In this document: positions 1 through 10,729 of the stretch, piece after piece | Position numbering within the stretch: the first letter of the stretch is position 1 | How the letters are laid out: each line of letters starts with the position of its first letter | DNA from: Aurifilum marmelostoma | Taxonomy: Eukaryota > Ascomycota > Sordariomycetes > Diaporthales > Cryphonectriaceae | Assembly (NCBI GenBank): GCA_027559495.1 | Contig: JAMXSV010000019.1 | Span: forward strand, 868,001 to 932,000 | DNA length: 64,000 nt | Reading direction: 5' to 3' | Notes under the pieces: generated by a model | Seen by the model: only the letters and a program-made list of their open reading frames with translations | Database searches by the model: none | Told to the model about the DNA's origin: nothing | Program-made: the position numbers and the translations under genes

Positions 1-154
1 TACCGCTCGACCTCTACTCCTCAGTTTGGCCTCAACTTTCTACTACGAGGAGACAGGACTTCAGGGCCTCCCATCCCAACGGACACAACACTGACACTCT
101 CAATTCCAGGAACCTCGTCACAAAAGCCCCCACCAAGCGAGACACTTCTCCACA

Positions 155-2128
155 ATGTCCAGTTCCCAGTCCAGCCCGTCTTCCGACGGCATACCCCCTA
201 TGCCCATGGCCGTCCTCAAGCGAGTAACCCTCGAACGCGTCCGCAGGCTCAGCGGCGCCAAGGCCAGGGACGTCCTCGCCACATTGGCAGTAAACATCAC
301 CACGGCCAGGCCCACGGTCACCAACAGCTTGATTGATGCCTTGGAGAACCCCCTGACCATTGGAAACCAGCCTCACACGCCTCTGCGCTACCAGTCGACG
401 GAGCTTGGGACGGTTGATGCTCCCGACACCCTGGCGTGGGTTCGAGGTCGGCATGCGATGGTGCATCATACTGCCGAGGCGAGAGATGGCCTCGTCGGCC
501 AGGGCTCACATGCGACAGGACACAGTGACTCGGAGAGCTCTGAGGACGAGTCGGACACGAGCAGTTCTGAAGAGACCCCTCCATCTGCCGTCAAACAAAA
601 GAAGACTTCGAAAAAGTCACAGATCATTCTTGATGGGGACGGCGACGGCGACGGCGCTTTCCTCACAAAGAAGACACCTCAAGAAAATCGCCCACAAGTC
701 ATGCGACAGGACCAACTTCAAGACCTCAAGATTGGAACCGAAACGTCGGATGGTCCCAGACCTAAGAAGTTGAAGCACAAGCACAACGAGGTGAAGTCGG
801 AGAAAAAGGCTCGTGATCAAGCATTGAAGGCCAAGAAGAAGAGGGACAAGAAGGCCAAGAAGTGTAGCAGTAAGAAGGGCGAAAGGCAAGCCCAGAGAGG
901 TGATTCTATGTTCGTTGACCAAGAGGGACCTGAAGCATCCTCGAGCAAATCTAAGGGCAAGTCAAAAGCCCGTTCCGACGAGTACAGGCCTGCGACTGGC
1001 CAGAGTCAGGGTCAAACCAACGCCACAGCAGGAGGCATAGCAGACAACGGAGTCGCTCAAACGAGACCTCACCAGCCAACTCAAGCCACCGCAGCTGGTT
1101 CGCCTCCAGAGGCATCCTCCAGTCAACAGTCAGGAACATCGCGCAAGCGTGGTAAAGATGCAGGCCACGACGAGACGCCGATGCGGCCTTTGAAGAAGAC
1201 CAAACACGTCCAGCCCCCTCAGAATCATGGCAAGCAACAGCAGACCCCCAGTGTTATTCCAGGTCCTGCTTCGTTTTCCAAAGGGCAACAGCAGCCCGTC
1301 ACTTCTACGAAAGTCAATACCCCAGCAGTGGCACTTTCTGTCCGAACAAAGCCCTCAAACACCACTCCTTTTTCTCTCCGGCCTGTCCAGGCCGGCATGG
1401 GCTCTGAAAGGCCTCTCCAGGCGGCGCCGGCCCCCCAGAGCGGAAAAGTTTCGGAGACGGCTTCATCCATCAAAACCGAGTCGGACCTTGATGCCGATAT
1501 CCGAATGTTCACGGAGCCCATCACGCCTTTCAAAAAGGCAGTATTCAGCATCAAGCCAGAGCAGCCCTCTCCAGGCGGACAGGGCATTGATCTGGATAGA
1601 GACCTGCAGTTCGTCAACCCAGAGCGCCTCCCTTTGCTCATGACGCCCTCCAAAAACCCGGGCAGTGCATCTTTAACGTCTGCTCCTCGCCCACCGCAGA
1701 CGCCCGTGGCCAAGGTCCGCACTCCTCAACCACAGCCACCGGCCAGCCACGGATCCAAGCGGAGCAGCAGGTCTCCCAAGGGACACAAGTACATCACGTC
1801 AGTCGAGCGAGAGTTTCGCTGTAAATACTGCGGTGTGTGGTTCAGATACAGCGAGAACGAGATGGGTTTGTGCAGGCGGTGGCATCCAGGTACGTGTCAA
1901 GTATCCATAGGCAATTCTTTTCTTCCCCCCCCCACCAACTTTTCGCATATGCTGAATGTTCGGCTAGGAGTCTTTCAAAGGGACCCGAAATCGTCTCAGA
2001 CGCTGGGCAAATGGACATGCTGTGGCAAGACAGCGCTCAACGATCACCGTCAATCACAAGGATGCGCTCCTCAGCCTCATGTGTGGGACTCGAGTGCCCC
2101 GAGGGATCCCACGACCGACCTGAAGTGA
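155..2128 (+). CDS. Disordered basic protein with C-terminal Cys/His (CHORD-like) motif
   Basis: No function recognised. The protein is about 630 residues. Most of it is low complexity: Ser/Glu/Asp-rich near residues 125-150, Lys-rich stretches near 205-245 that look like nuclear localisation signals, then Pro/Ser/Gln-rich sequence. The only folded-looking part is the last ~90 residues, with CKYC, a following aromatic core, CRRWHPG, then KWTCC and SQGC. That spacing resembles the CHORD zinc-binding pattern (Cys...HPG...WxCC...GC). An intron at 1890-1967 (GTACGT...GCTAG, 78 bp) falls inside this motif. Removing it joins WHPG directly to VFQRDP and keeps the frame, so the spliced motif is more CHORD-like than the unspliced reading. 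The start at 155 is the first ATG of the open frame. A nuclear or chromatin role is only a guess from the basic composition. Confidence 0.6.
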   Translation: MSSSQSSPSSDGIPPMPMAVLKRVTLERVRRLSGAKARDVLATLAVNITTARPTVTNSLIDALENPLTIGNQPHTPLRYQSTELGTVDAPDTLAWVRGRHAMVHHTAEARDGLVGQGSHATGHSDSESSEDESDTSSSEETPPSAVKQKKTSKKSQIILDGDGDGDGAFLTKKTPQENRPQVMRQDQLQDLKIGTETSDGPRPKKLKHKHNEVKSEKKARDQALKAKKKRDKKAKKCSSKKGERQAQRGDSMFVDQEGPEASSSKSKGKSKARSDEYRPATGQSQGQTNATAGGIADNGVAQTRPHQPTQATAAGSPPEASSSQQSGTSRKRGKDAGHDETPMRPLKKTKHVQPPQNHGKQQQTPSVIPGPASFSKGQQQPVTSTKVNTPAVALSVRTKPSNTTPFSLRPVQAGMGSERPLQAAPAPQSGKVSETASSIKTESDLDADIRMFTEPITPFKKAVFSIKPEQPSPGGQGIDLDRDLQFVNPERLPLLMTPSKNPGSASLTSAPRPPQTPVAKVRTPQPQPPASHGSKRSSRSPKGHKYITSVEREFRCKYCGVWFRYSENEMGLCRRWHPGTCQVSIGNSFLPPPTNFSHMLNVRLGVFQRDPKSSQTLGKWTCCGKTALNDHRQSQGCAPQPHVWDSSAPRDPTTDLK

Positions 2129-2972
2129 TGGAATGTTTCATATGGCCTGCTCGAATCACATTCATCGAAAGTATCCAGTCGCTGATGCTCAAAGTCTCAG
2201 ATTGGGGGGGGGGGGGGTTGACTCTGACTTTGGCTTACCAGGGAGAATATGCAGTGGTCTGCTTTAACGACTGGCTACATCGGGCGTTGCTCTGATCGAC
2301 CAGACTTTGGTCGAATCTCAGAGGCAGACTGGCAGTGTAGCTCACAAAGAGGTCCAAGCTCATACGATATGGGGTCAGGAGGGTTCGCAGCATGTAAGAA
2401 TATTGATAATTGATTGTTTTTTCAAGGCAAAGAATGACTGCGAGGGGGGGAGGATCATCATTGAAAGACAGGCACTGCACGCTTCTTCCTCGTTTATACA
2501 TCAATGAGATCCATGTCACGCCACAGAGTTATCACATCACCGCCCGGTCCCGAGACATGATCGATTACCCGTGGCGCTACCTCCACTATACTGTATGCAA
2601 CCTCGATCCGAATCCTTCGTCTGATTCCCTCTATTAGCGGTAGTTCCCATCCTTATCTTGGTTCACCATGGTCCGGTGAGAATTTGGATTTGCGGAAAGT
2701 ACAGAACAGTAAAGATGGGATTCATTCCAGGCCGGACCGATCCGGACTATTCGGTGTTACCGCAGCGGACTTCCCCATCTTATATACATAAGCCCTCTCT
2801 CCCTGACACCAGCCACCTCGCGTCCGCCACTATTATTATACCACTAGTTGCACTGATTGAGAGACTGGTTTGGCTTCTGAATTCTTTCTGGTTTGGCTTA
2901 TCGCATAGCAATCGTTGTTCCCACTAAACCTGCTTGTGTTTCTGACGTGCTATAATAAGTGATTACCTCGAA
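2129..2972. other. Intergenic region, no gene seen
   Basis: This separates the first gene from the b5 reductase gene. It holds a G14 run near 2204-2217 and pyrimidine-rich sequence just before the next start, as expected of a fungal promoter/5' UTR. Short open frames here resemble nothing. Confidence 0.5.
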
Positions 2973-4092
2973 ATGAACGCCTCCCGCATCTTCACGCGCG
3001 CCTCCCGCCAGACTACGCCATTATTCTTCACATCCACCACGGCCTATTTCTCTTCCTCAGCAAGACCAGCAGCAAAAGCAACACACAGCATGTCAGGCGC
3101 CCAAGACATCCTCCGAGCCCACGGCCCGAGTATCTTGAAAGCCCTCGCCATCGCCGGCGCAGGCGGCGTCATCATCTCTAAATTCCTGATCGGCTCGGCA
3201 GACGCAGAGGCACCCCAGGGCAGCACTGCCAAGAAGGTATTCGGGCGCGCGGGACCAGTGTTTGTGAGCCTCGCTCTGCAGGACAGCGAGGATGTGAGCC
3301 ACGACACCAAGAGGTTGCGGTTTAAGCTGCCTGGGGAAGGGGACGTGAGTGGGCTGCCATTGACTTGTAAGCTGAAAATCGTCATATGCCTGGTAATACC
3401 TAATACAGTCATAGTCCTTGCTAACAGCCATGGCAGCCGCCCTTCTCACAGCGGCAGTACCAAAGGGTCACTGGCTCCCCGTGCTAAGGCCCTACACGCC
3501 CATCTCGCCCAGCGACCAGCCCGGCGTGCTCGAGCTGCTGGTAAAGCGCTACCCGGGCGGCAAGCAGTCGACGCACCTGCACGCGCTGTCCCCAGGCGAC
3601 GAGGTGCTCTTCGCGGTCGTGATACCGGGGTACAGGTGGACGCCCAACAAGCACGACTCCGTCACGCTGATCGCAGGCGGGGCGGGCATCACGCCGTGCT
3701 ACCAGCTCGTCCGGGGCATCCTGCAGGACCCGGCGGACAGGACCAGGATCCGGCTCGTGTTTGGCGTGAACTCGGAGGAGGACGTCCTGCTGAGGCGGGA
3801 GTTTGAGGAGCTCGAGGGCAGGTTCGGCAGGGACCGGTTCAGGGTGGTGTATGCGGTGTCGAGGGGCAGTGGGAAGCTGGACGGTGGCGACGGGAGGTTC
3901 AGGAGTGGATATGTCACCGAGGCGCTGCTGAGGGAGGTTGCCGTGCCGGCCTCGGAGGGGAATACGAAGGTGATGGTTTGTGGGCCGCCGGGGATGGAAG
4001 AGGCGCTGCTTGGGAAGAAGGGCTGGGGAGGGCGGCAGGAGGGGATTTTGGCGAGGCTGGGTTATCGTAAAGATCAGATTCATCAGTTCTAG
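2973..4092 (+). CDS. MCR1: NADH-cytochrome b5 reductase, mitochondrial type
   Basis: Transfers electrons from NADH through FAD to cytochrome b5 or similar acceptors, probably at the mitochondrial outer membrane/intermembrane space. Two exons: 2973-3366 and 3428-4092. The 61-bp intron starts GTAAGC and ends TGCTAACAG, and splicing gives a 352-residue protein. The first ~40 residues are rich in Arg, Ser and Thr and lack acidic residues, like a mitochondrial targeting peptide. They are followed by one hydrophobic segment near residues 54-72. The FAD-binding RPYTPIS motif, the NADH-binding GGAGITP and the C-terminal CGPPGM motif are all present and correctly ordered, and the length fits the Mcr1/Cbr group. 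Mcr1 is preferred over endoplasmic-reticulum Cbr1 because of the basic N-terminal presequence. Confidence in the enzyme class is high and in the exact orthologue moderate. Confidence 0.9.
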
Positions 4093-4242
4093 ACATTTTA
4101 GATGACTGGAGAGATTTGTTGGAATATTTGGGTATCATGCGTCTGAAAGAGACGAGAAATTTGCTAGAAACTGTACACATGATAGTAAATGAGAACATTC
4201 AGAGGTAGGAAATGGCCTGTTCGTACCCATATGCCAACGTAG

Positions 4243-5220
4243 TCACGTCTTCCACGCGGCCCTCCTCTTCTCCCTCCAAGCCAAAACCCCCTCTTTGGCA
4301 TCCTCACTCCTCGCATGCAGTGCCATAACCTTCCCAGCCCACCTGACAGCATCCTCATACCCATCTGCACCACCACCACCACCACCACCCTCCCCCCCTG
4401 CCCACCACGCATCCCAAGCTGCGTCCAAAACGCCCACTTCCCCACCGCCTGTGCCTGGCCCGACGCCGCCGCCGACCTCTCCACCACAGCCCCGACCCTC
4501 TCCTCAAACGCCCTCGCCCTCGTGTCCGTGCTCTCCGCATGCTCCGGCACAGGCACCACATCCAACACCCCCGCCCCCCAGCTCCGCAGCCGTAACCGCC
4601 TCCGCAGTGGCAAACATCCGATACGCCAGCCCCGGCGGCACACGCCTCGACACCGCGACCGCAGGGCTCGTGCACGGCAGGCCGATGCTCATCCCGGGCA
4701 GCTGGAACCGGGTGTCGCCCAGGGCGATGGGGACGTCGGCGGTCATGGCCAGCTGGAACCCGGCGGCGGTGGCCAGGCCCTGGATCGGGGCCACGACGAC
4801 CGCGGGGGAGCGCCGGATGAGGGACATGACCTCTGCGCAGAGGGCAAAGGTCTCGTGCACCTCGTCGCGGGAGAGGGTCGAGAGCTCGGCCAGGTCGTGG
4901 CCCGAGGAGAAGACGGGGCCCTCGCTGCGGAGGACGAGGACGTGCGGCTGGTTTGCTCGCCTGCGCTGCCAAGTCGGGGTATGGGTGAGCCACGCGTGGG
5001 GGTTGTCAGGGCTGGCTCCGTCCTCAGAGGCCTCGAGGGTTCCGATGAGATGTGGCTGGAAGGGTGGGAGGAGCACTGGCTCACCCGTGACAGGGCATTT
5101 CAGGTGGTGATGGAGCTGCTTGCGGAGGTCGCGGAGGACGGCGAGGGACAGGGCGTTGCGCTTGAGAGGGTTGGAGAGGTGGATATAGGCTGCCCTGGGA
5201 GGTAGCCTGGGGAAGGCCAT
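4243..5220 (-). CDS. ECHDC3-like enoyl-CoA hydratase/isomerase (two apparent frameshifts)
   Basis: Crotonase-fold protein of the mitochondrial ECHDC3 group, which acts on or regulates acyl-CoA metabolism. Visible signatures are the N-terminal LSNPLKRNALSL strand, the SSGHDLAEL oxyanion segment, GLATAAGFQLA and PGMSIGLPCT, each as in this family. The frame breaks twice. At the C6 run 4574-4579 the reading must skip one base to reach AGVLDVVPVPE. At the C7 run 4392-4398 it must return to the first frame to reach the helical C-terminus ADGYEDAVRWAGKVMALH. Treating these runs as one and two bases too long gives 324 residues, the usual size. The start at 5220 is the ATG closest to family length; the same frame is open up to 5505, so an N-terminal targeting extension or extra exon is possible. 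It overlaps nothing on the plus strand that looks coding. Confidence 0.75.
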
Positions 5221-5503
5221 GATGATGTCGGGCTGAAATAGTTCACCTTGATGACGTCCAGGCCCGCTGGAGTTGATCCTAGGTGAGCAGGAGACGGGGA
5301 CGGCGAGTGAGAGGAGCAAAGTATTGGTGATATTGGTGGTGTACAGTGTGCACTGTGTGGGCAGTAACCGGGTTTCCATCAGGGTTAGGGGTCTTTGCTC
5401 ACAAAACTTAACCCTGACCAGGCATCTTCGTGTGCTCACACATGCAAACCACCTCAAATCGCCAACGACATTGGACTTTTCAGAGCGTTCTGAATAGGTT
5501 AAC

Positions 5504-6860
5504 ATGACACCACACCTCTGTATCTTGCCGAAATATGCCCAAATGCCTCTCTTCTTGTCTCCTCCGGTTCTCAGGCCCGAAGAGTCCGCATTCGACCATC
5601 ATTGACAATGTGATTGCGAAGCCGTCGTCAGCTTCGAATTCGAAGTCCACGTCCAACAACCTGAGCAGCTCTCGAAAATTACACAGGCCATTTATGAAGT
5701 CAAGAAGCCAGGCGAAGCTGAATGGATCCAAGAACGACAGGGCAGGAACATCTCCAGGCGCAGTGGCAATATTCCAAGTGATAATCAAAGCATCTCAACG
5801 GAAAACACTTTCAACATCCAACTGGATCACCAATGGGCCGAGGAGAGTCGCAAGTAGGGATCCTTCTTGGATGAAACCGGTGCGATTGACCCATCTTTGC
5901 CCACAAGAACAGGTCTCCCCGGCTCTCCTCAGCGCAGTCTCGAGATCAGTCCGTCAGAAAATCCGCACGACGCGCCGTGTCGAGAAGGAGTTGAGAAAAG
6001 CATCGAGACGGCTGTCCTCACTTCAGCAGCCTCCCAACAGCACTGTCGATAAAGCCGAGACTTCTTCAGCACGTAACGCTCGGTTGGGTCGTCGAAAGGC
6101 AAGACGAACACTCCCAGAAGAGAGCGCCGACCAGGCCCAAACACACCGCGTCAAGTCCTACGAGTCGGATCCAGCGTCCTTCATCGCGCACAAGAAGGTC
6201 ATCGAGAGGCTCATATGCTACAAGTTCAACGACGACGCCTTGCTCAGAGAGGCTATATCGTTAAGATTGAACCTCAGCAGCGGACAGAGAGGCCTCCATC
6301 CCGGTCAGCTTCACCTCGCCCAGATCGGCGACGCCAACCTCAAGGAGATCTTCTACGCGCACAACTTCCCTCGCACAGCAAGCAGTGGGGGGCTTAGTGT
6401 GCCATTTGCCGCCATCAGCTCCAACAATGCTCTCACCCATGCTGCTCATGTCTGGGACCTGCCAGTCCTCCTGCGCGAGTGGGGCTGGCCTGAGCTCACG
6501 TCTCCGATGGCGCCCAGATACTATGGCACGCTGATCGAGGCGATATGGGGCGCTGTTTTTATTGATTCTAACAAGGATCACGAGAGTACCAAGACGGCTA
6601 TTATGAGCCTATTGAGCGTCGATGATCAGCAAAGGCTGGCAAGGACGTCCTTGGATCCCGATAGCATCAACAGACGCTCAGTTGTGGCAGCACCGCATGG
6701 GCTGTCACCGCGTGCCCTGCGCAAGCTGCAACGCAACGAGGCAAAGCTGGAGCAAAGGAGCAGAGAGGACGCGAATCACACAGCACAAGGTGAACTGGGG
6801 GACACCAGCCCCAGGGCGACTAGTCTTGGACGTAAAATTGCCAGGTTCTTTGGATTCTGA
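5504..6860 (+). CDS. RNase III-fold protein, probably non-catalytic
   Basis: Proposed exons are 5504-5519, 5622-5853 and 5933-6860, giving 391 residues. The second intron (5854-5932, GTAGGG...CTCAG) joins two well-conserved-looking frames in phase. The first intron (5520-5621, GTATCT...GCGAAG, with ATTGAC branch-like sequence 18 bases before the acceptor) removes an in-frame TGA at 5603. The first exon is therefore less certain; a simpler open frame starts at 5535. The C-terminal half has a degenerate RNase III domain: ERLICYKFNDDALLREAI, then AQIGDANLKE (counterpart of the family's LEFLGDA) and TLIEAIWGAVFIDS (counterpart of DxxEAxxGAxxxD). Two of the usual acidic metal ligands appear replaced, so cleavage activity is doubtful. 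Similar inactive RNase III folds serve as RNA-binding or mitoribosomal subunits, which is inference here. Confidence 0.6.
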
Positions 6861-6887
6861 TATACCAATATACCACCCTTCTCTCCA

Positions 6888-9405
6888 TCATTGGCGACTC
6901 GTATCCAGGGCAATGTCTGTTGCGGCCGACGGATAAAGATGGCCCCAGTTCATAACATCCAACTCGTCCCACAGGAACGTGTCGAAGCTCCACGTGGACA
7001 TGGCATACTCATTCGCCTCATCCGGCCCCAGCATCCTATTTGACACTGCCGTGTCTTGCCCTGCCTGCATGAACGGAACAGGCTGGACAAAAGACTCGTC
7101 GCATCCAGACTGTGAGCTCTCCACGGTTGGGTGTTCAGAGATGGTCGAGTAGTCCGGGGTCTGCAATGTGCCGGCGTCCGCCTGCGCTCGACCGGGATTG
7201 TGTTGCTCTGCGCTGGGATCCGGGTCCGTCACCCTGCCCAGGATCCTCCGAGCGACGTCGACGCTGTTCTGCACGATGCCGAGCTGTGGCGACAGCTCGG
7301 CCTCCCTGAAATGGCGACCCGTGTTGCTGTCCTCGACATGCCGCACGAGCAGCTCGAGCAGGCCTGCCGCGCTGTCGCCTTCATCCCATCCATCCCACGT
7401 GAGACTTCGCAGGATAGTACATATCTGCAGGACCTTCTGGATGGCCATCGTCTTCGCGTCTGCAGGGACGGCCTTGGCGTCGAGACTATCCACAGCGATG
7501 GTGTTCACAAGGCACAAAGCCGCAGCGACGACATCGCGCATCTGAAACTTTGGATACGCTCCCCAATTTTGGGTAATTTCTCTTGTCGCATGGCTTTGAA
7601 TCCGGCTTCCTACCGACATCTCATTCGACGACGTGACGACTAGGTCGACGATCCGCGAGGCAGTCTCAAAGCTCTGATATCGCGCTGTTCGCAGGTCCGT
7701 GGCCTGCAGCTTGGCCTCGCGCTGGACGTTGCTTGAGACGGTGGTGGTGCAGAGATGCAGGCCCGTCGCGGCAAAGCTCATCTCGAGCCACAGCGAGACG
7801 TCTGCCGGCCAGCCTCTCCTTATCCCATCGAGCTCGAGCCGCAACAGGTTCGCCATGGAATGATGCGGCTTGCCGGAGCTGGAGCCCTCGATAATTGTGG
7901 TCGCCCTGATCCAGAACTCTTGCAGCTCAGCCAGCCTCAGAAAATCCTGCGGTACGTGGCCTTCGAGGCTCTGACGAATGGCCGGCGCGCGGTTCGAAAC
8001 CATGCTCATGGGCGGCGGCAGGCCAAAGGTCGCAGCCAAGCTGTGTGCGCGAAACAATGCAATGTCAACAGGCCGGCTTGAGAGATATATAGGAATAGCG
8101 CCCCCAAGGGTGATGTACGTGGGGACAACTTACGAGGTGCTGACGACGAAACAGCCCAGCCAGGTCTTCCTGCGCAGGACAGCATCCCCCGTCCAACCTT
8201 TTGGGACGTCAAATTTGGCATGGGGACCAGTTCGAGGTAGATCTGCCCGGCCCAGACAAATCTGCATCGCAGCCGAGACGGCAACACTGCAATAGGTCCA
8301 CGATACGTCTTCTGTCTGCCTCCGGACGGGGAACGGCCAGAATGAGAGGATCAACAAGCCCTGGATGGCGTGTATCGACCGTATCGAGGTAACGAGCTGG
8401 GCCATCAGGAGGCGCCTGACCGGATCGAGGAGCTTTTCGAACAGAGGGTTGTGAGCTCCACGTGCGGCAGTTAGTATGACGGCCCAGAAGAGAAGCGGGC
8501 TGTCGTCAAAGACGAGATCGATGCTCCTCTGTACATGCAGGATCGGGAGCTGCTCCAAATGATGGTCCAAGAAGCTGTCATGCTCGTGTGTGGTCAGCAA
8601 CAGTGCACCCACCACCATGCCGTGACAGGATGGTGTGCTGGTGTAACTGAGCTCAGGTCTCAAGACGTACTATTGGAAAAGCTCTTCTGCTGAATGTCGG
8701 TCGACATATACGCCGTGGAGATGGAACGTTGTGGCCTTGTCGACGACTGTTGCGTTCGAATTTGGTGTGGGTGCGAGCGAAGGCCGTAATGGCGATGCGC
8801 CGGGCAGGCTGGAACTGTCTGGACGGGGCAACATGTTGTGAGGAGTAGTTGCGAGGCTGGCTTTGTACTGTTGTGGGGGCTCTGAGCTCAAGCCACGACT
8901 TCTTGGGTCCCCCGGAACAACCAGAGCGCGGTCCATCACATTGTCGCCGCGAAGAGAATGCACGAGGTGTTCCAGCTCCTCCTTCTCCTGGGTGATTTTT
9001 TCCAAAGCACTAATGAGAGTAAATGTCAGATGGTGAACATGGTGTCCATGCACGGGCGGTCGGTTCGGGCGTCTGGCATCCCTTGACATAATTACTTACC
9101 CTCGAACGACACTCCTCTTGAAGCCGGGGTCACACAGACAGGCTTTCTTCAGCTTCTCGCATCTCGTGCACGGGTTCGGGGACCGTTTGAGGGCATCACA
9201 CTTGAGCTGTATTATTTCTCGACCATGTCAGGCTTGATTTGTTCAACTCGTCATACACCTTTCTCTTCCTCTTGTCCATCTCCTTTTCCTCTCCCTCGCG
9301 CGAGAGGGGACGCACCTTCACCTGACGACATGTCGTGCATGCCATGGACGACCGTTTGACGACGCCTGATCGCTTCGGAACTCGGGTTGTGGGGGATGAA
9401 GACAT
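6888..9405 (-). CDS. Zn(II)2Cys6 transcription factor with fungal-specific regulatory domain
   Basis: Five exons (9405-9316, 9206-9100, 9009-8671, 8574-8134, 8040-6888) splice in phase to a 709-residue protein. All four introns have GT-AG ends (GTGCGT, GTAAGT, GTACGT, GTAAGT donors). The first intron splits the DNA-binding domain. After splicing the six zinc cysteines read C-x2-C-x6-C-x9-C-x2-C-x6-C within residues ~23-50, followed by a basic linker and a leucine-rich coiled coil (ALEKITQEKEELEHLV). The middle carries a fungal_trans-like region (ELFQYFLDHHLEQLPIL, DDSPLLFWAVIL) and the C-terminus is acidic/aromatic, typical of activation domains. The War1/PrtT-like group has similar zinc clusters, but no target can be assigned by sequence alone. 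It is the first of three same-strand genes with two P450s upstream of its own start, so control of those oxidases is a reasonable guess. Confidence 0.88.
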
Positions 9406-10729
9406 TGTTTGAAACCTTGACCTCTGTCTGGTTTTCTCTGCCGGTGGCGCTGTTGGCTTCGGATGTGATGCCGACAATAGGTTGTGGTACCGTGACAGTG
9501 TCCCGGATGTGTACATATATTCCACCAGGGCGTCTTTCCCCTTGGTCTTCCTTCTCCACGCGATCGATGACAACAGGTGTTTAGGCTCATCCCCTGACAC
9601 GCACGCCCCATGGAACAACAGGGCTTGCAGGAGGCTTAGACAATTTAGCGCTTATTCCCGATGGGGGGAAGGGGACGGGAGGTCTGTTAAACCGCTGGAA
9701 TACGCAAAAAATTGAGAAGCCAGAGATGGCAGAGGAATGGCTCGGCATTCACCTGCGCCTAGGCGGGTCAGCAGATCCTCCCCAGAAACGGTCTCTGCAG
9801 GAGGTGAATCCTGGGAGGGAGGGACTATAAGCAAGAAGGGGTGGGTTGTTTTAGGAGCACGACTTTGTCAGCATCTCGTGTCGTATGGTATGGCAGGGCA
9901 TGGTTGACACGTCTGGCTCTCTGTCTGCCCAAGTACAGACAACAGGGTGGGATCAGGCTGAAGTATCCATCCCGCTCCGCAATTACGGAGCTAAAGATTG
10001 CAGTTATTCCCGACACACCAGCGCAGGGAGGAGTGAGTAGGATCGGTCCCGATCAACGACTGCGGCACAGCTGGGGACGGTGGTGGGTCCTCCATGTCAG
10101 GATCATACCAGCTCCTGAAGCGAAATTCGCTTAGGTCCTGCAGGCACACCTTGGATGATACTCCACAAACGTGTAAGTCGAGCATTGAGGGTGGGATAAT
10201 TAGGTGATGCTTTGGAATTCTGTGTCCGAAGACGACCCAAGACATTTCGCAAATATGACGTTCATCCATCCAGAACTATCTTTAGATGACCCAAAAATGC
10301 CCAGTCTCGCAGTGCCACAGCTCCGCTAACAAAGCGTATAGAGAGTCTTGCTGATATCCCACAGGCCAGGGCTGAGCAGGTATGCAGCGGTGTCGTCTTG
10401 GCCTCATTACTTATTCTTACAAACCAAGCATCCTCCTTTTCTGGGGGCAAGGGAAAATCACCACTGACGTGGCTCGAGAGGTCCATACTGACCCGGGGCC
10501 CGGTGACGCCGACGAGCGAGGAACTGCCACGAACCGGCAGCGGTGGACAAGAAGAGTCCGTGGCTACCGACGTGGACTATCTATCCATGAGCCAGAGGAT
10601 TCTGCAGAAACCATACCATACTTTCCACCATCCTTCCGTTCTCGGGACTACATATTACAACTTTATACTAGCATGGCTGTTGAGAAGAGTGGACCGTTCC
10701 GAGTCTACAGCCAGTTTTCAACCCCTGCT
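9406..10729. other. Intergenic region between regulator and CYP505, no gene seen
   Basis: It contains the promoter of the zinc-cluster regulator and the 3' flank of the P450 fusion gene. No open frame here shows family signatures, and no RNA gene was recognised. Confidence 0.45.

Noticed and set aside
4295..5205. Two overlapping ~270-300 residue plus-strand frames
   Set aside because: Both are antisense to the ECHDC3-like gene, which has clear crotonase signatures.
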